A stretch of DNA of 9,634 nt. Source: Chloroflexota bacterium. GTDB lineage: Bacteria > Chloroflexota > Dehalococcoidia > Bin125. The DNA lies in NCBI GenBank assembly GCA_027296805.1, contig JAPUIR010000078.1, positions 1 through 9,634 of the forward strand, read 5' to 3'. Shown one piece after another: positions 1-5,504 of this stretch; the first letter of the stretch is position 1, and every line of letters starts with the position of its first letter. Both the position numbers and the translations under genes were made by a program. Below the pieces are notes generated by a model. That model made no database searches. It worked only from the letters and a program-made list of their open reading frames with translations, and was not told the DNA's origin.

Positions 1-1
1 G

Positions 2-277
2 GACGCGGCGATGGCGCACATCGCGGAGCACTGGTCGGGGCACTCAGAGGCGATTCTGACCCAGGACTACGCGAACGCGGAGCGGTTCCTGAACGAGGTG
101 GACGCGGCGGCGGTGTTCGTGAACACGTCGACGCAGTTCAACGACGGAGGCGAGTTTGGGCTGGGCGCGGAGGTGGGGATCAGTACGAGCAAGATGCACG
201 CGCGCGGTCCGATGGGGCTGCGGGAGCTCACGTCGTACAAGTGGGTGGTGCGGGGCAGCGGCCAGATCCGGCCGTAG
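2..277 (+). CDS. proA: Gamma-glutamyl phosphate reductase (glutamate-5-semialdehyde dehydrogenase), C-terminal fragment
   Basis: This is the last 91 codons of ProA, cut by the left window edge. ProA makes the NADPH-dependent reduction of glutamyl-5-phosphate to glutamate-5-semialdehyde, the second step of proline synthesis, in the cytoplasm. The segment shows the family's C-terminal signature blocks: [15 protein letters not shown], then [12 protein letters not shown], then [11 protein letters not shown], then HARGPMGL and a closing TSYKW. These match the known E. coli ProA tail in order and spacing. The catalytic cysteine region lies upstream, outside the window. The reading frame is open from base 2 to the TAG at 275-277. 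A strong hairpin begins ten bases after the stop, so transcription may end or pause there. An ATG at 11-13 is internal and is not the real start. Confidence 0.96.
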   Translation, partial: DAAMAHIAEHWSGHSEAILTQDYANAERFLNEVDAAAVFVNTSTQFNDGGEFGLGAEVGISTSKMHARGPMGLRELTSYKWVVRGSGQIRP

Positions 278-286
278 TTTTAGACA

Positions 287-303
287 GGGGGGTTGCACCC
301 CCC
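287..303 (+). terminator. G6/C6 hairpin just after proA, possible terminator
   Basis: Six G, a TTGCA loop and six C form a perfect 6-bp stem ten bases after the proA stop codon. A second C run follows at about 309-314. There is no T-tract after the stem, so it is not a classical intrinsic terminator. It could be an atypical terminator, an mRNA 3'-end stabiliser, or the edge of the repeat array that follows. The hairpin itself is certain; its role is inferred. Confidence 0.35.
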
Positions 304-315
304 TGAGACCCCCCA

Positions 316-735
316 CACGATCGATACACGAGGGCTGGCGTTGTCGAAGACATGCGTGGCGCGCGGGCGCGCGGCGGATCGGCCGGCGGGGCTGGAGAAT
401 CGCTACGGAAGCGATGTTGCGGTGGGCCCCACCCCGAACGAAAAAGTCCCGGGGATCCGCGAGGCCCCGGCACAATCGATACACGAGGGCTGGCGCTGTT
501 GAAGAGATGCGTGGCGCGGCGGCGCGCGGCGGATCGGGTGGCGGGGCTGGGGAATCGCTACGGAAGCGATGTGGCGGTGGGCCCCACCCCCAAGGAAAGA
601 AGTCCCCGGAGGTTCCCCCGAGGCCCCGGCACGATCGATGCACGGAGGGCCAGTGTCGAAGGTATTCGTGGCGCGAGGGCTCGGGGTGGATCGGGTGGCG
701 GGGGTGGGCGGGCCCACGGAAGCGAGGTTGGTTCC
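316..735. repeat. Three imperfect tandem repeats of about 157 bp
   Basis: Copies begin at 316, 471 and 630, each with a variant of CACGATCGATACACGAGGGC. The periods are 155 and 159 bp. Copies 1 and 2 differ at only about nine places in their first 118 bases (counted by eye). They diverge more in the C-rich tail and realign at GAGGCCCCGG just before the next copy. Copy 3 is more decayed and fades out near 735. Copies 1 and 2 each contain a perfect hairpin, ATCGCT-ACGGA-AGCGAT (399-415 and 554-570), followed by the near-palindrome GGTGGGCCCCACC. Copy 3 keeps only the right arm of that hairpin. Conserved internal hairpins and no coding signal suggest a structured extragenic repeat or non-coding RNA unit. 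It matches no repeat family that I can name. Confidence 0.75.
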
Positions 736-793
736 GAACCGGGGGATTCCGCTACTCTCTTTGGGGTCCCCCAAGCGGGGTAAGGCGGTTGAG

Positions 794-1108
794 ATGTTCC
801 ACTACGAGCGCGAGAGTCGGACCGCGAACTCCGAGGTCTATGTGATCGAGAACGAGGCGGGCTCGACGGCGCGAGCGGATCTGCACTACGCGTCGACGAT
901 TGTGTACGGGACGGTGTGTGTGCCGGGGGAGTGGTCGGAGGACGATATTCAGGACGTCATCGCGGATCTCGACGAACGGATCGTGCGCAGCGCGAGCCCG
1001 TTCCGGGAGGATTTCGTGGTCACCGTGTGGGCAGGCGGGGAGGCGGGCGTCTACTCCGACGAGGAGTCGGTGGGGGACCTGACGGAGGCGGCCTCGCTAG
1101 CGACGTAG
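794..1108 (+). CDS. Conserved-looking hypothetical protein, 104 aa
   Basis: I do not recognise a named domain. The ATG at 794 is chosen because an AAGGCGG-type ribosome binding site (782-788) lies five bases upstream and because protein-like composition starts exactly there. The open frame extends further upstream, but that part translates the repeat array. The protein starts MFHYERESRT, then has an alternating hydrophobic segment (SEVYVIEN, residues 13-20), a second likely strand (STIVYGTVCV, 34-43), an acidic helix (SEDDIQDVIADLDERIV, 48-64) and a final strand (EDFVVTVWAG, 72-81). It has no signal peptide or membrane segment, so it is probably a small cytoplasmic alpha/beta protein. It precedes the 192-aa gene by 53 bp on the same strand and is probably co-transcribed with it. 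Its function is unknown. Confidence 0.82.
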   Translation: MFHYERESRTANSEVYVIENEAGSTARADLHYASTIVYGTVCVPGEWSEDDIQDVIADLDERIVRSASPFREDFVVTVWAGGEAGVYSDEESVGDLTEAASLAT

Positions 1109-1161
1109 ACTAATTGCAGCGCCGCCCCGAGGTAGACAGCGCGTGGCACAGAGGAGCGAGC

Positions 1162-1740
1162 ATGGTTCCCGCGGCAGAGGAGTCCGAGGCGGTCGCGCAA
1201 GACCCGTCAGAGGACGGGGAGGAAGAGGAGGGCGCGTTACAGGACGCGCTGGACTTCCTCTTCAAGGGGCGCGTGGAGGAGGTGATCCCGCCGGAGGAGC
1301 TCGGCGAATTCCACGACTTCATCCGAGAAGAGGCGTTGCGACGGCGGCGCTTCGCGGTGTCGTTCCGGCTCGACTGCGGCTGCCTGGCGTGGATTGGCTA
1401 CTCGCTGTCGAACATCGTCACGCACGACGAGGGGATGGAGTTCAAGGCGAACCCACTGCAGACGTACATTCCCGACCACGAGGCCGAGGTGGAGCATCCG
1501 GAAGGGCCGACGGAGGATCCGCCGAACGAGTTTGACGATTGGCCGATCTGGCCGTTCGAGATCTACCAGGACGAGCTGGACGCGGAGATGAAGGATGAAG
1601 GCGCGGACGAGTACGACGAGGAGTCCGGCCTGGACGACACGCTGGACGAGCTGGCGGAGGAGTTCGATGAGGCGGACGACCTGGCGGGGATCCGCCAGGT
1701 GGCGGCCATGAACGATCCCGACGCAATCAGCGACGAGTAG
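1162..1740 (+). CDS. Highly acidic hypothetical protein, 192 aa
   Basis: The start is the ATG at 1162, preceded by GAGGAG at 1151-1156 with five-base spacing. A TTG at 1114 in the same frame has no comparable site. I find no known domain. By hand count 60 of 192 residues are Asp or Glu and only 11 are Lys or Arg, so the protein is strongly negative. An acidic N-terminus (1-25) leads into a more ordinary central part (about 26-105) containing a basic patch RRRR at 60-63, two cysteines as CGC (72-74) and a hydrophobic LAWIGYSLSNIV stretch (75-86). A long acidic C-terminal tail with many DE pairs (about 105-172) follows. There is no signal peptide. The stop is one base before the HAD gene, which argues for an operon and coupled translation. 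A binding partner for a basic protein or nucleic-acid mimicry is conceivable but unsupported. Confidence 0.85.
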   Translation: MVPAAEESEAVAQDPSEDGEEEEGALQDALDFLFKGRVEEVIPPEELGEFHDFIREEALRRRRFAVSFRLDCGCLAWIGYSLSNIVTHDEGMEFKANPLQTYIPDHEAEVEHPEGPTEDPPNEFDDWPIWPFEIYQDELDAEMKDEGADEYDEESGLDDTLDELAEEFDEADDLAGIRQVAAMNDPDAISDE

Positions 1741-1741
1741 C

Positions 1742-2449
1742 GTGACGCGGTATCAGGCGGTGCTGTTCGATCTGGACGGCACGCTCGTCAGCGAAGTGGA
1801 CGGGGTCGAGCGAGCGACGGATTTGGTCGCGGCGGCGCTGCGGGAGCGCGGGCACGAGGTGGACGGCGGGGCGTTGAACGCGGCCCGGGCAGAGGTGGTG
1901 CGATCCGCGATGGCGGACAACCGCGGGACCTGGCCCGAATGGCTAACGCGGGTGGAGTGGATGCGGCGGACGTTCCGGCAGGTGAGCGCGCCGGAGGATC
2001 TCGCGCCGGAGCTGGCGGCGGTGTATCTGGCCGGGAGGCTGGATGGCCTGGCGCTGATCGACCATGCGGTGGAGTTGGTGGAGGCGGTACAGCGGGAGGC
2101 GCCGTCGATGGGGCTGATCACGAACGGAGACGGTCGCGAGCAGCGGGCGAAGCTCGCGCGAGTGGGGCTGGATCGCTTCTTCCCCAACCCGCTGATCTCG
2201 GCGGAGCTGGGGACGCAGAAACCGAAGCCGGCCATCTTCGAGCAGGCGCTGGCGGCGGTGGGGGCGAAGGCCGGGGAAACGGTCTACATCGGCAACTCGT
2301 ATGGGAACGATGTGGAGGGCGCGGCGGGGGTGGGGATGGATACGGTCTGGTTGGATCAGGCAGGCAGCGGGTCGCCGGCAGGGGCCGCGGTGGAGCCGAC
2401 CTGCACGGCGTCGACGTTGCGCGAGGTACGTGCCTTCCTGGGGGTCTGA
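1742..2449 (+). CDS. HAD-superfamily hydrolase (subfamily IA phosphatase-like), 235 aa
   Basis: This is a cytoplasmic Mg-dependent phosphohydrolase of the haloacid dehalogenase superfamily, substrate unknown. Motif I is FDLDGT with the nucleophile Asp10 and acid/base Asp12. Residues about 15-100 form the helical cap. Motif II is LITNG (125-129), motif III is the lysine in QKPKP (Lys160 or Lys162), and motif IV is GNSYGND (184-190). In motif IV the usual first Asp of GDxxxxD is Asn, as also occurs in YjjG-like members, while Asp190 is kept. The length is normal for the family. The GTG start at 1742 lies one base after the TAG of the acidic-protein gene with no strong ribosome binding site of its own, so translation is probably coupled. 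The gene ends 32 bp from the convergent transketolase stop. Phosphoglycolate phosphatase or nucleotidase activity is possible but cannot be assigned. Confidence 0.93.
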   Translation: MTRYQAVLFDLDGTLVSEVDGVERATDLVAAALRERGHEVDGGALNAARAEVVRSAMADNRGTWPEWLTRVEWMRRTFRQVSAPEDLAPELAAVYLAGRLDGLALIDHAVELVEAVQREAPSMGLITNGDGREQRAKLARVGLDRFFPNPLISAELGTQKPKPAIFEQALAAVGAKAGETVYIGNSYGNDVEGAAGVGMDTVWLDQAGSGSPAGAAVEPTCTASTLREVRAFLGV

Positions 2450-2481
2450 GTCTGGTCGCCGAGCGGGGTTGGTGAGACGGG

Positions 2482-3435
2482 CTACTTGCGTTCGAGGACG
2501 CGTCGAACCGCTTGTTCGACACCGGCGGCGTTGAGGCCGTGGCGGTCGAGGAGTTGTCTCCAGGTCCCGGATTCGCCGAAGCAGTCCTGGACGCCGACCA
2601 TTTCGATCGGCGTGGGGGCATTGCGAGCGAGCGTGCTGGCGACCGCCGCGCCCAGGCCACCGATCACGGAGTGCTCCTCCGCCGTGACGATGGCGCCGGT
2701 CTCGCGCGCGGCGGCGAGGACGGCCTCTTCGTCGAGGGGTTTGACGGTGGCCATATTGAGCACGCGCACGCCAACACCGGCATCGGCGAGGCTCTGGGCG
2801 GCTTCGAGGGCGGCGTGGACCAGGAGTCCGCAGGCGATGACGGTGACGTCGCCGCCTTCGTGGAGGAGATCTGCTCTGCCGAGCTGGAAGTCGTAGTCGT
2901 CGTCGTAGATGACGGGCAGTTTGGGCCGTCCGACGCGGAGGTAGAAGGGGCCGTCAGTGGTGCCGGCGGTCCAGATGGCCTTCTCGGACTCGACGACGTC
3001 GGCGGGAACGACGACGGTGAAACCGGGCAGGACCGTCATCAACGCGAGGTCCTCGATCGCCTGAGCGGAGGCGCCGTCTTCGCCCACGCTCACGCCGCCG
3101 TGGCTGGCCAGTAGCTTCACGTTGAGGCGGGCCTGGGCGATGGCGATCCGGATCTGGTCGTAGCAGTGGCCGGGCATGAAGACGGCGAACGAGGAGCAGA
3201 AAGGCGTCTTGCCCGCGGCGGCGAGACCGGCGGCGATACCGATCATGTTGGCCTCGGCGGCGCCGAGGGTGTACCAGCGCTGGGGGAACTCGGCGGCGAG
3301 CTTGATGCTGCCGGTGGAGGCGGAGAGGTCGGCGTCCAGGGCGACGATGTCGTGGCCGGCCTGGGCGAGCTTGATCAGGGTGGGCCCGTAGGCCTCGCGC
3401 GTGGCGGCGTCGGGGCGAGCGGGGGCGGCGGTCAT
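2482..3435 (-). CDS. Transketolase, C-terminal subunit (pyrimidine-binding and C-terminal domains), 317 aa
   Basis: This is the second half of a split transketolase. The complex moves two-carbon ketol units between sugar phosphates using thiamine diphosphate, in the non-oxidative pentose-phosphate pathway. The pyrimidine-binding domain spans about 10-175, with the catalytic glutamate in GAAEANMIGIAAGLA (Glu61) and the substrate-contact region SHGGVSVGEDGASAQ (111-125), including His112 and Asp120. The C-terminal transketolase domain follows (about 185-315), with VTVIACGLLV, the motif AEEHSVIGGLG (252-262) and GVQDCFGESG. The position that is His481 in yeast transketolase is Ala124 here; human transketolase also lacks a histidine there. 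The ATG start overlaps the stop of the N-terminal subunit gene as ATGA, so the two are translationally coupled and made in equal amounts. The name tkt is avoided because split subunits carry varied symbols. Confidence 0.95.
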   Translation of the reverse strand: MTAAPARPDAATREAYGPTLIKLAQAGHDIVALDADLSASTGSIKLAAEFPQRWYTLGAAEANMIGIAAGLAAAGKTPFCSSFAVFMPGHCYDQIRIAIAQARLNVKLLASHGGVSVGEDGASAQAIEDLALMTVLPGFTVVVPADVVESEKAIWTAGTTDGPFYLRVGRPKLPVIYDDDYDFQLGRADLLHEGGDVTVIACGLLVHAALEAAQSLADAGVGVRVLNMATVKPLDEEAVLAAARETGAIVTAEEHSVIGGLGAAVASTLARNAPTPIEMVGVQDCFGESGTWRQLLDRHGLNAAGVEQAVRRVLERK

Positions 3436-4262
3436 TCGCCGATCTCCTCAAGCGCCTGGGCGAGTTGATCGTCGCTGGGGGCTTTGCCGTGCCAGCCGCC
3501 GGTGCCTTCCATGAAGGAGACGCCTTTGCCCTTCTGGGTCTGGGCGATGATCACCTGCGGGCGTCCGCTGACGGATTTCGCCTCTTCGTAGGCCTCGATC
3601 AGGGCGGCGGTGTCGTGGCCGTCGTCGACTTCGATCACGTGCCAGCCGAAGGCGCGCCACTTATCGGGCAGGGGGTTGAGGTTCATGACCTCGTCGCCGG
3701 GGATGTCGTCGTTCTGGTAGCCGTTGCGGTCGACGATGGCGGTGATGGCATCGAAGTGGAAGTGCGCGGCGCTCATGGCAGCTTCCCAGTTCTGCCCTTC
3801 GTTGAGTTCGCCGTCGCCGAGGAGGCAGTAGACGCGGCTGTCGCGCCCGTCGAGGCGATGGGCGAGGGCGAGGCCGTTGCTGAAGGAGAGGCCGAGGCCG
3901 AGGGCGCCGCCGCTCATCTCGACGCCGACGGGCTTGCCGCGCACGACGTGGCCTTGGAGCTGGGTGCCGAGCTGGCGAAAGGTCTTGAGGGCGTCGACGC
4001 CGAAGTAGCCGGCCTCGGCGAGGATGGCGTAGACGACGGGGGTGGCGTGGCCCTTGCTCATGATCAAGCGGTCGCGGTCGGGCCAGTTGGGGCGCTCCGG
4101 GTCGTGGCGAAGGATGCCGCCGAAATAGAGAGCCGTGAGGATCTCGACGCTGGAGAGGGATCCGCCGGGGTGGCCAGACTTGGCGGCGTGCGTCATTTCC
4201 AGGATGTGCCTGCGTACGCGCTTGGTCAGCGGAAGCAGGTCCGGTGTTGACGCAACGGTCAT
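3432..4262 (-). CDS. Transketolase, N-terminal subunit (thiamine diphosphate-binding domain), 276 aa
   Basis: This is the diphosphate-binding half of the split transketolase, partner of the gene that overlaps its 3' end by four bases. Visible family features are AKSGHPGGS (His31, equivalent to yeast His30), SKGHA (His72), a glycine-rich VEMSGGALGLGLS block (114-126), the thiamine-diphosphate/metal motif GDGELNEG (149-156) closing at DRNGYQ (178-183), and GWHGK (His258, equivalent to yeast His263). The length of about 275 aa is usual for the separate N subunit. The start is the ATG at 4262, preceded by GAGGA with seven-base spacing on the minus strand. The frame stays open to an upstream ATG at 4340, but those 26 residues lack family similarity. 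A candidate promoter lies about 50 bp upstream, and thpR diverges from the same intergenic region. Confidence 0.95.
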   Translation of the reverse strand: MTVASTPDLLPLTKRVRRHILEMTHAAKSGHPGGSLSSVEILTALYFGGILRHDPERPNWPDRDRLIMSKGHATPVVYAILAEAGYFGVDALKTFRQLGTQLQGHVVRGKPVGVEMSGGALGLGLSFSNGLALAHRLDGRDSRVYCLLGDGELNEGQNWEAAMSAAHFHFDAITAIVDRNGYQNDDIPGDEVMNLNPLPDKWRAFGWHVIEVDDGHDTAALIEAYEEAKSVSGRPQVIIAQTQKGKGVSFMEGTGGWHGKAPSDDQLAQALEEIGE

Positions 4263-4312
4263 CCGTGTTTCCTCATTGGTCACGGGTGGGCGTGCCCCGT
4301 GGGCCTCTTCGC

Positions 4313-4340
4313 ATGCTACCGGGGCGGTCCCGGAGGGCAA
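4313..4340 (-). promoter_or_regulatory. Candidate sigma-70-type promoter for the split transketolase operon
   Basis: Reading the minus strand, TTGCCC (4340-4335) and TAGCAT (4318-4313) are separated by 16 bases. Each matches four of six consensus positions. The predicted start near 4306 would leave a 5' leader of about 45 nt ending in the ribosome binding site. It is the best-placed hexamer pair in this 142-bp divergent region, but in GC-rich DNA such matches are only suggestive. Confidence 0.35.
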
Positions 4341-4404
4341 CCGTCGTTTTGTCGACTACGGGGCGGGGTCTGCCTATGGTCGCGCGGAGGGGCGGGCAGA
4401 AGCG

Positions 4405-5025
4405 ATGAACGACGCGGATGGCGCCCGGACCGTCGAGGCCAGCGCGCGGCTCTTTATCGCGGTGACGCCCCCGCCGGATGTGCTGGAGGCGCTTGGCCGC
4501 GCACGGCGGGAGCTGGAGGGACGCGGGTTGCCTCGGCTGCGTTGGGTCGCGCCGGAGCGGCTGCATCTGACGTTGAAGTTCTTGGGGCAGACACCGCCAG
4601 ATCGGATCGACGATGTGGCGGCGGCGATGGAGGAGGCGGCGGCCGCGCTCGCGCCGATCGAACTGCGCCTGGCGGAGTGGGGCACCTTCGGTGGTCGCGG
4701 AGGGCGAGCGCCGCGGGTGCTGTGGGTGGGGCTGTCGGGCGAGGTGGAGGCGCTGGTGGGATGTGCGGAGGCGGTCGACGCGGCGCTCTCGGCGCGCGGA
4801 TTCGAGCCGGAGCCGCGGCCCTTCCGGCCCCACCTGACCCTGGCGCGGGTACCAGACCGGGCAAGCGCGGAGGATCGCGCGGCCGTGGCACGGACAGTCG
4901 CCGAAGCGCCGGAGCCCACCACTCCGGCGTTCCGGGTAACGGCGCTGGATCTGGTCCGGAGCCATTTAGGCGGCGGGCCGGCGCGCTACGAGGCGCTTCG
5001 GCGGGCGCCGCTGGGCCCCTCGTGA
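4405..5025 (+). CDS. thpR: RNA 2',3'-cyclic phosphodiesterase / 2',5' RNA ligase family (ThpR), 206 aa
   Basis: This belongs to the 2H phosphoesterase superfamily. Bacterial ThpR hydrolyses RNA 2',3'-cyclic phosphate ends to 2'-phosphate and can ligate tRNA halves in vitro; the cellular role is unclear. The two catalytic HxTx motifs are both present: HLTL at 54-57 (within LHLTLKFLG) and HLTL at 143-146 (within RPHLTLARV). The N-terminal SARLFIAVTPP (13-23) is the family's first strand, and LRWVAPERLHLTL is typical. The length is near the family norm. The start at 4405 is chosen because the family's first strand follows soon after and no in-frame start lies close upstream. The GGAGG at 4386-4390 is rather far away (14 bases), so initiation may be weak. 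The gene is divergent from transketolase and 136 bp upstream of the SWIM-protein gene. Confidence 0.94.
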   Translation: MNDADGARTVEASARLFIAVTPPPDVLEALGRARRELEGRGLPRLRWVAPERLHLTLKFLGQTPPDRIDDVAAAMEEAAAALAPIELRLAEWGTFGGRGGRAPRVLWVGLSGEVEALVGCAEAVDAALSARGFEPEPRPFRPHLTLARVPDRASAEDRAAVARTVAEAPEPTTPAFRVTALDLVRSHLGGGPARYEALRRAPLGPS

Positions 5026-5086
5026 AGGAGGATGAAGAGGCGAGTTTGCTGGCATAAGCGATCCGAGGACGGTGCAAGGGCGGGCG

Positions 5087-5092
5087 TATGAT
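5087..5092 (+). promoter_or_regulatory. Possible -10 element (TATGAT) for the SWIM-protein gene
   Basis: TATGAT matches five of six -10 positions and lies about 70 bases before the SWIM-protein start, in the 136-bp gap after thpR. No good -35 element is visible at the right distance, so this is weak. It would imply a leader of roughly 60 nt. Confidence 0.22.
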
Positions 5093-5161
5093 GCGGCCAA
5101 GGTCGGCGCGAACTCCTGACGCTCGCTTCCAGGCCGCGGCGTCTAGGTGGAGGACTGTCGC

Positions 5162-5419
5162 ATGCGGAGCAGCTTGATCGGCAAGATCGAGAAGAGCCGG
5201 ATCTACGCCGCGGAGCACGAGCGGATTCGGATCAGCGCATTCGCGTGCGAGGTGCGGGGTGACAACAGTTCGCACTCGGTCTGTCTGGACGGCGAGGAGT
5301 TGCGCTGCGACTGTCTGTTCTTCGGTGACCATGGCATCTGCAGCCACACGATGGCGATGCAGCGAGTGATGCACGACATGCTGCCGGAGAAGCTGCAGCC
5401 CTCGCATCCGGTGGCCTAG
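5162..5419 (+). CDS. Small stand-alone SWIM-type zinc-finger protein, 85 aa
   Basis: The C-terminal half carries a SWIM-like metal site: Cys49-x-Cys51, eight residues, then Cys60-x-His62 (CDCLFFGDHGICSH), the CxCxnCxH pattern of SWIM domains. These bind zinc and are usually DNA- or protein-interaction modules attached to helicases or transposases. Here nothing else is attached. The N-terminus MRSSLIGKIEKSRIYAAEH is a basic helix, followed by two likely strands (RIRISAFACEVRG and SHSVCLDG) that lead into the zinc site, and a helix TMAMQRVMHDML (63-74) follows it. The ATG at 5162 is preceded by GGAGGA at 5149-5154 with seven-base spacing. The in-frame GTG at 5147 lies just before that site and is rejected. 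The gene is convergent with fabF. Its function is unknown; nucleic-acid or protein binding is inferred from the fold only. Confidence 0.87.
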   Translation: MRSSLIGKIEKSRIYAAEHERIRISAFACEVRGDNSSHSVCLDGEELRCDCLFFGDHGICSHTMAMQRVMHDMLPEKLQPSHPVA

Positions 5420-5466
5420 AGCCTCGGCGGTCTCGAGACAGGCCGTTCGCTGGTACTGGTCTCTGC

Positions 5467-5504
5467 CTTGCGCCGCAAGACGCTATCGATAGCGCCGCAA
5501 GACG
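5467..5504. repeat. Palindrome flanked by direct repeats at the fabF 3' end
   Basis: CGCTATCGATAGCG at 5481-5494 is a perfect 14-bp palindrome that contains the fabF stop codon. GCGCCGCAAGACG occurs twice, at 5470-5482 and 5492-5504, on either side with a 22-bp period. CTTGCG-C-CGCAAG at 5467-5479 is a further inverted repeat. A related pair, CGAGACAGGC(C)GTTC, occurs at 5434-5448 and 5503-5516. The junction lies between convergent genes, so a bidirectional transcription end or a small duplication of the fabF tail are both possible. No T-tract follows. Confidence 0.7.

Larger units (their letters stand above)
278..793. other. 515-bp intergenic region between proA and the 104-aa gene
   Basis: No convincing gene lies here. 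Several open frames run through on both strands, but they are low-complexity Arg/Gly/Pro/Ala translations of GC-rich repeated DNA with no domain and no ribosome binding site. The region holds the 287-303 hairpin, a three-copy tandem repeat array (316 to about 735), and short inverted repeats near the right end: GGTT/AACC at 730-740 and TTGGG/CCCAA at 761-774. The last sits about 19 bases upstream of the next start codon and could affect translation or mark the end of an RNA. I could not identify a convincing promoter for the downstream gene. Confidence 0.7.

Noticed and set aside
44..643. Minus-strand open frame of 199 aa across proA and the repeat array
   Set aside because: Antisense to proA, Pro/Arg-rich low complexity, with repeated peptides that simply reflect the DNA repeats; no ribosome binding site or domain.
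316..735. CRISPR array
   Set aside because: The repeated units are about 157 bp and similar throughout, with no short conserved repeat alternating with unique spacers and no cas gene.
569..793. Upstream extension of the 104-aa protein to an ATG at 569
   Set aside because: The added 75 residues are repeat DNA in translation; a good ribosome binding site and ordinary composition begin at 794.
156..845. Forward open frames through the repeat array (156-845 and 352-783)
   Set aside because: Overlap the proA 3' end or the 104-aa gene in another frame and translate the repeats into Gly/Arg-rich sequence without protein-like features.
1114..1161. TTG start for the acidic protein
   Set aside because: The ATG at 1162 has a GAGGAG site at proper spacing; the TTG has none.
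3465..4250. 261-aa plus-strand frame antisense to the transketolase N subunit
   Set aside because: Gly/Ala/Val/Asp-rich mirror translation of a well-identified gene, as expected from GC-biased third positions.
4263..4340. 26-residue N-terminal extension of transketolase to an ATG at 4340
   Set aside because: No family similarity, and the ATG at 4262 has a proper ribosome binding site.
5026..5057. Short frame after thpR with an AAGGAGG-like sequence
   Set aside because: Only about 11 codons, and the purine run is too close to the ATG to act as its ribosome binding site.
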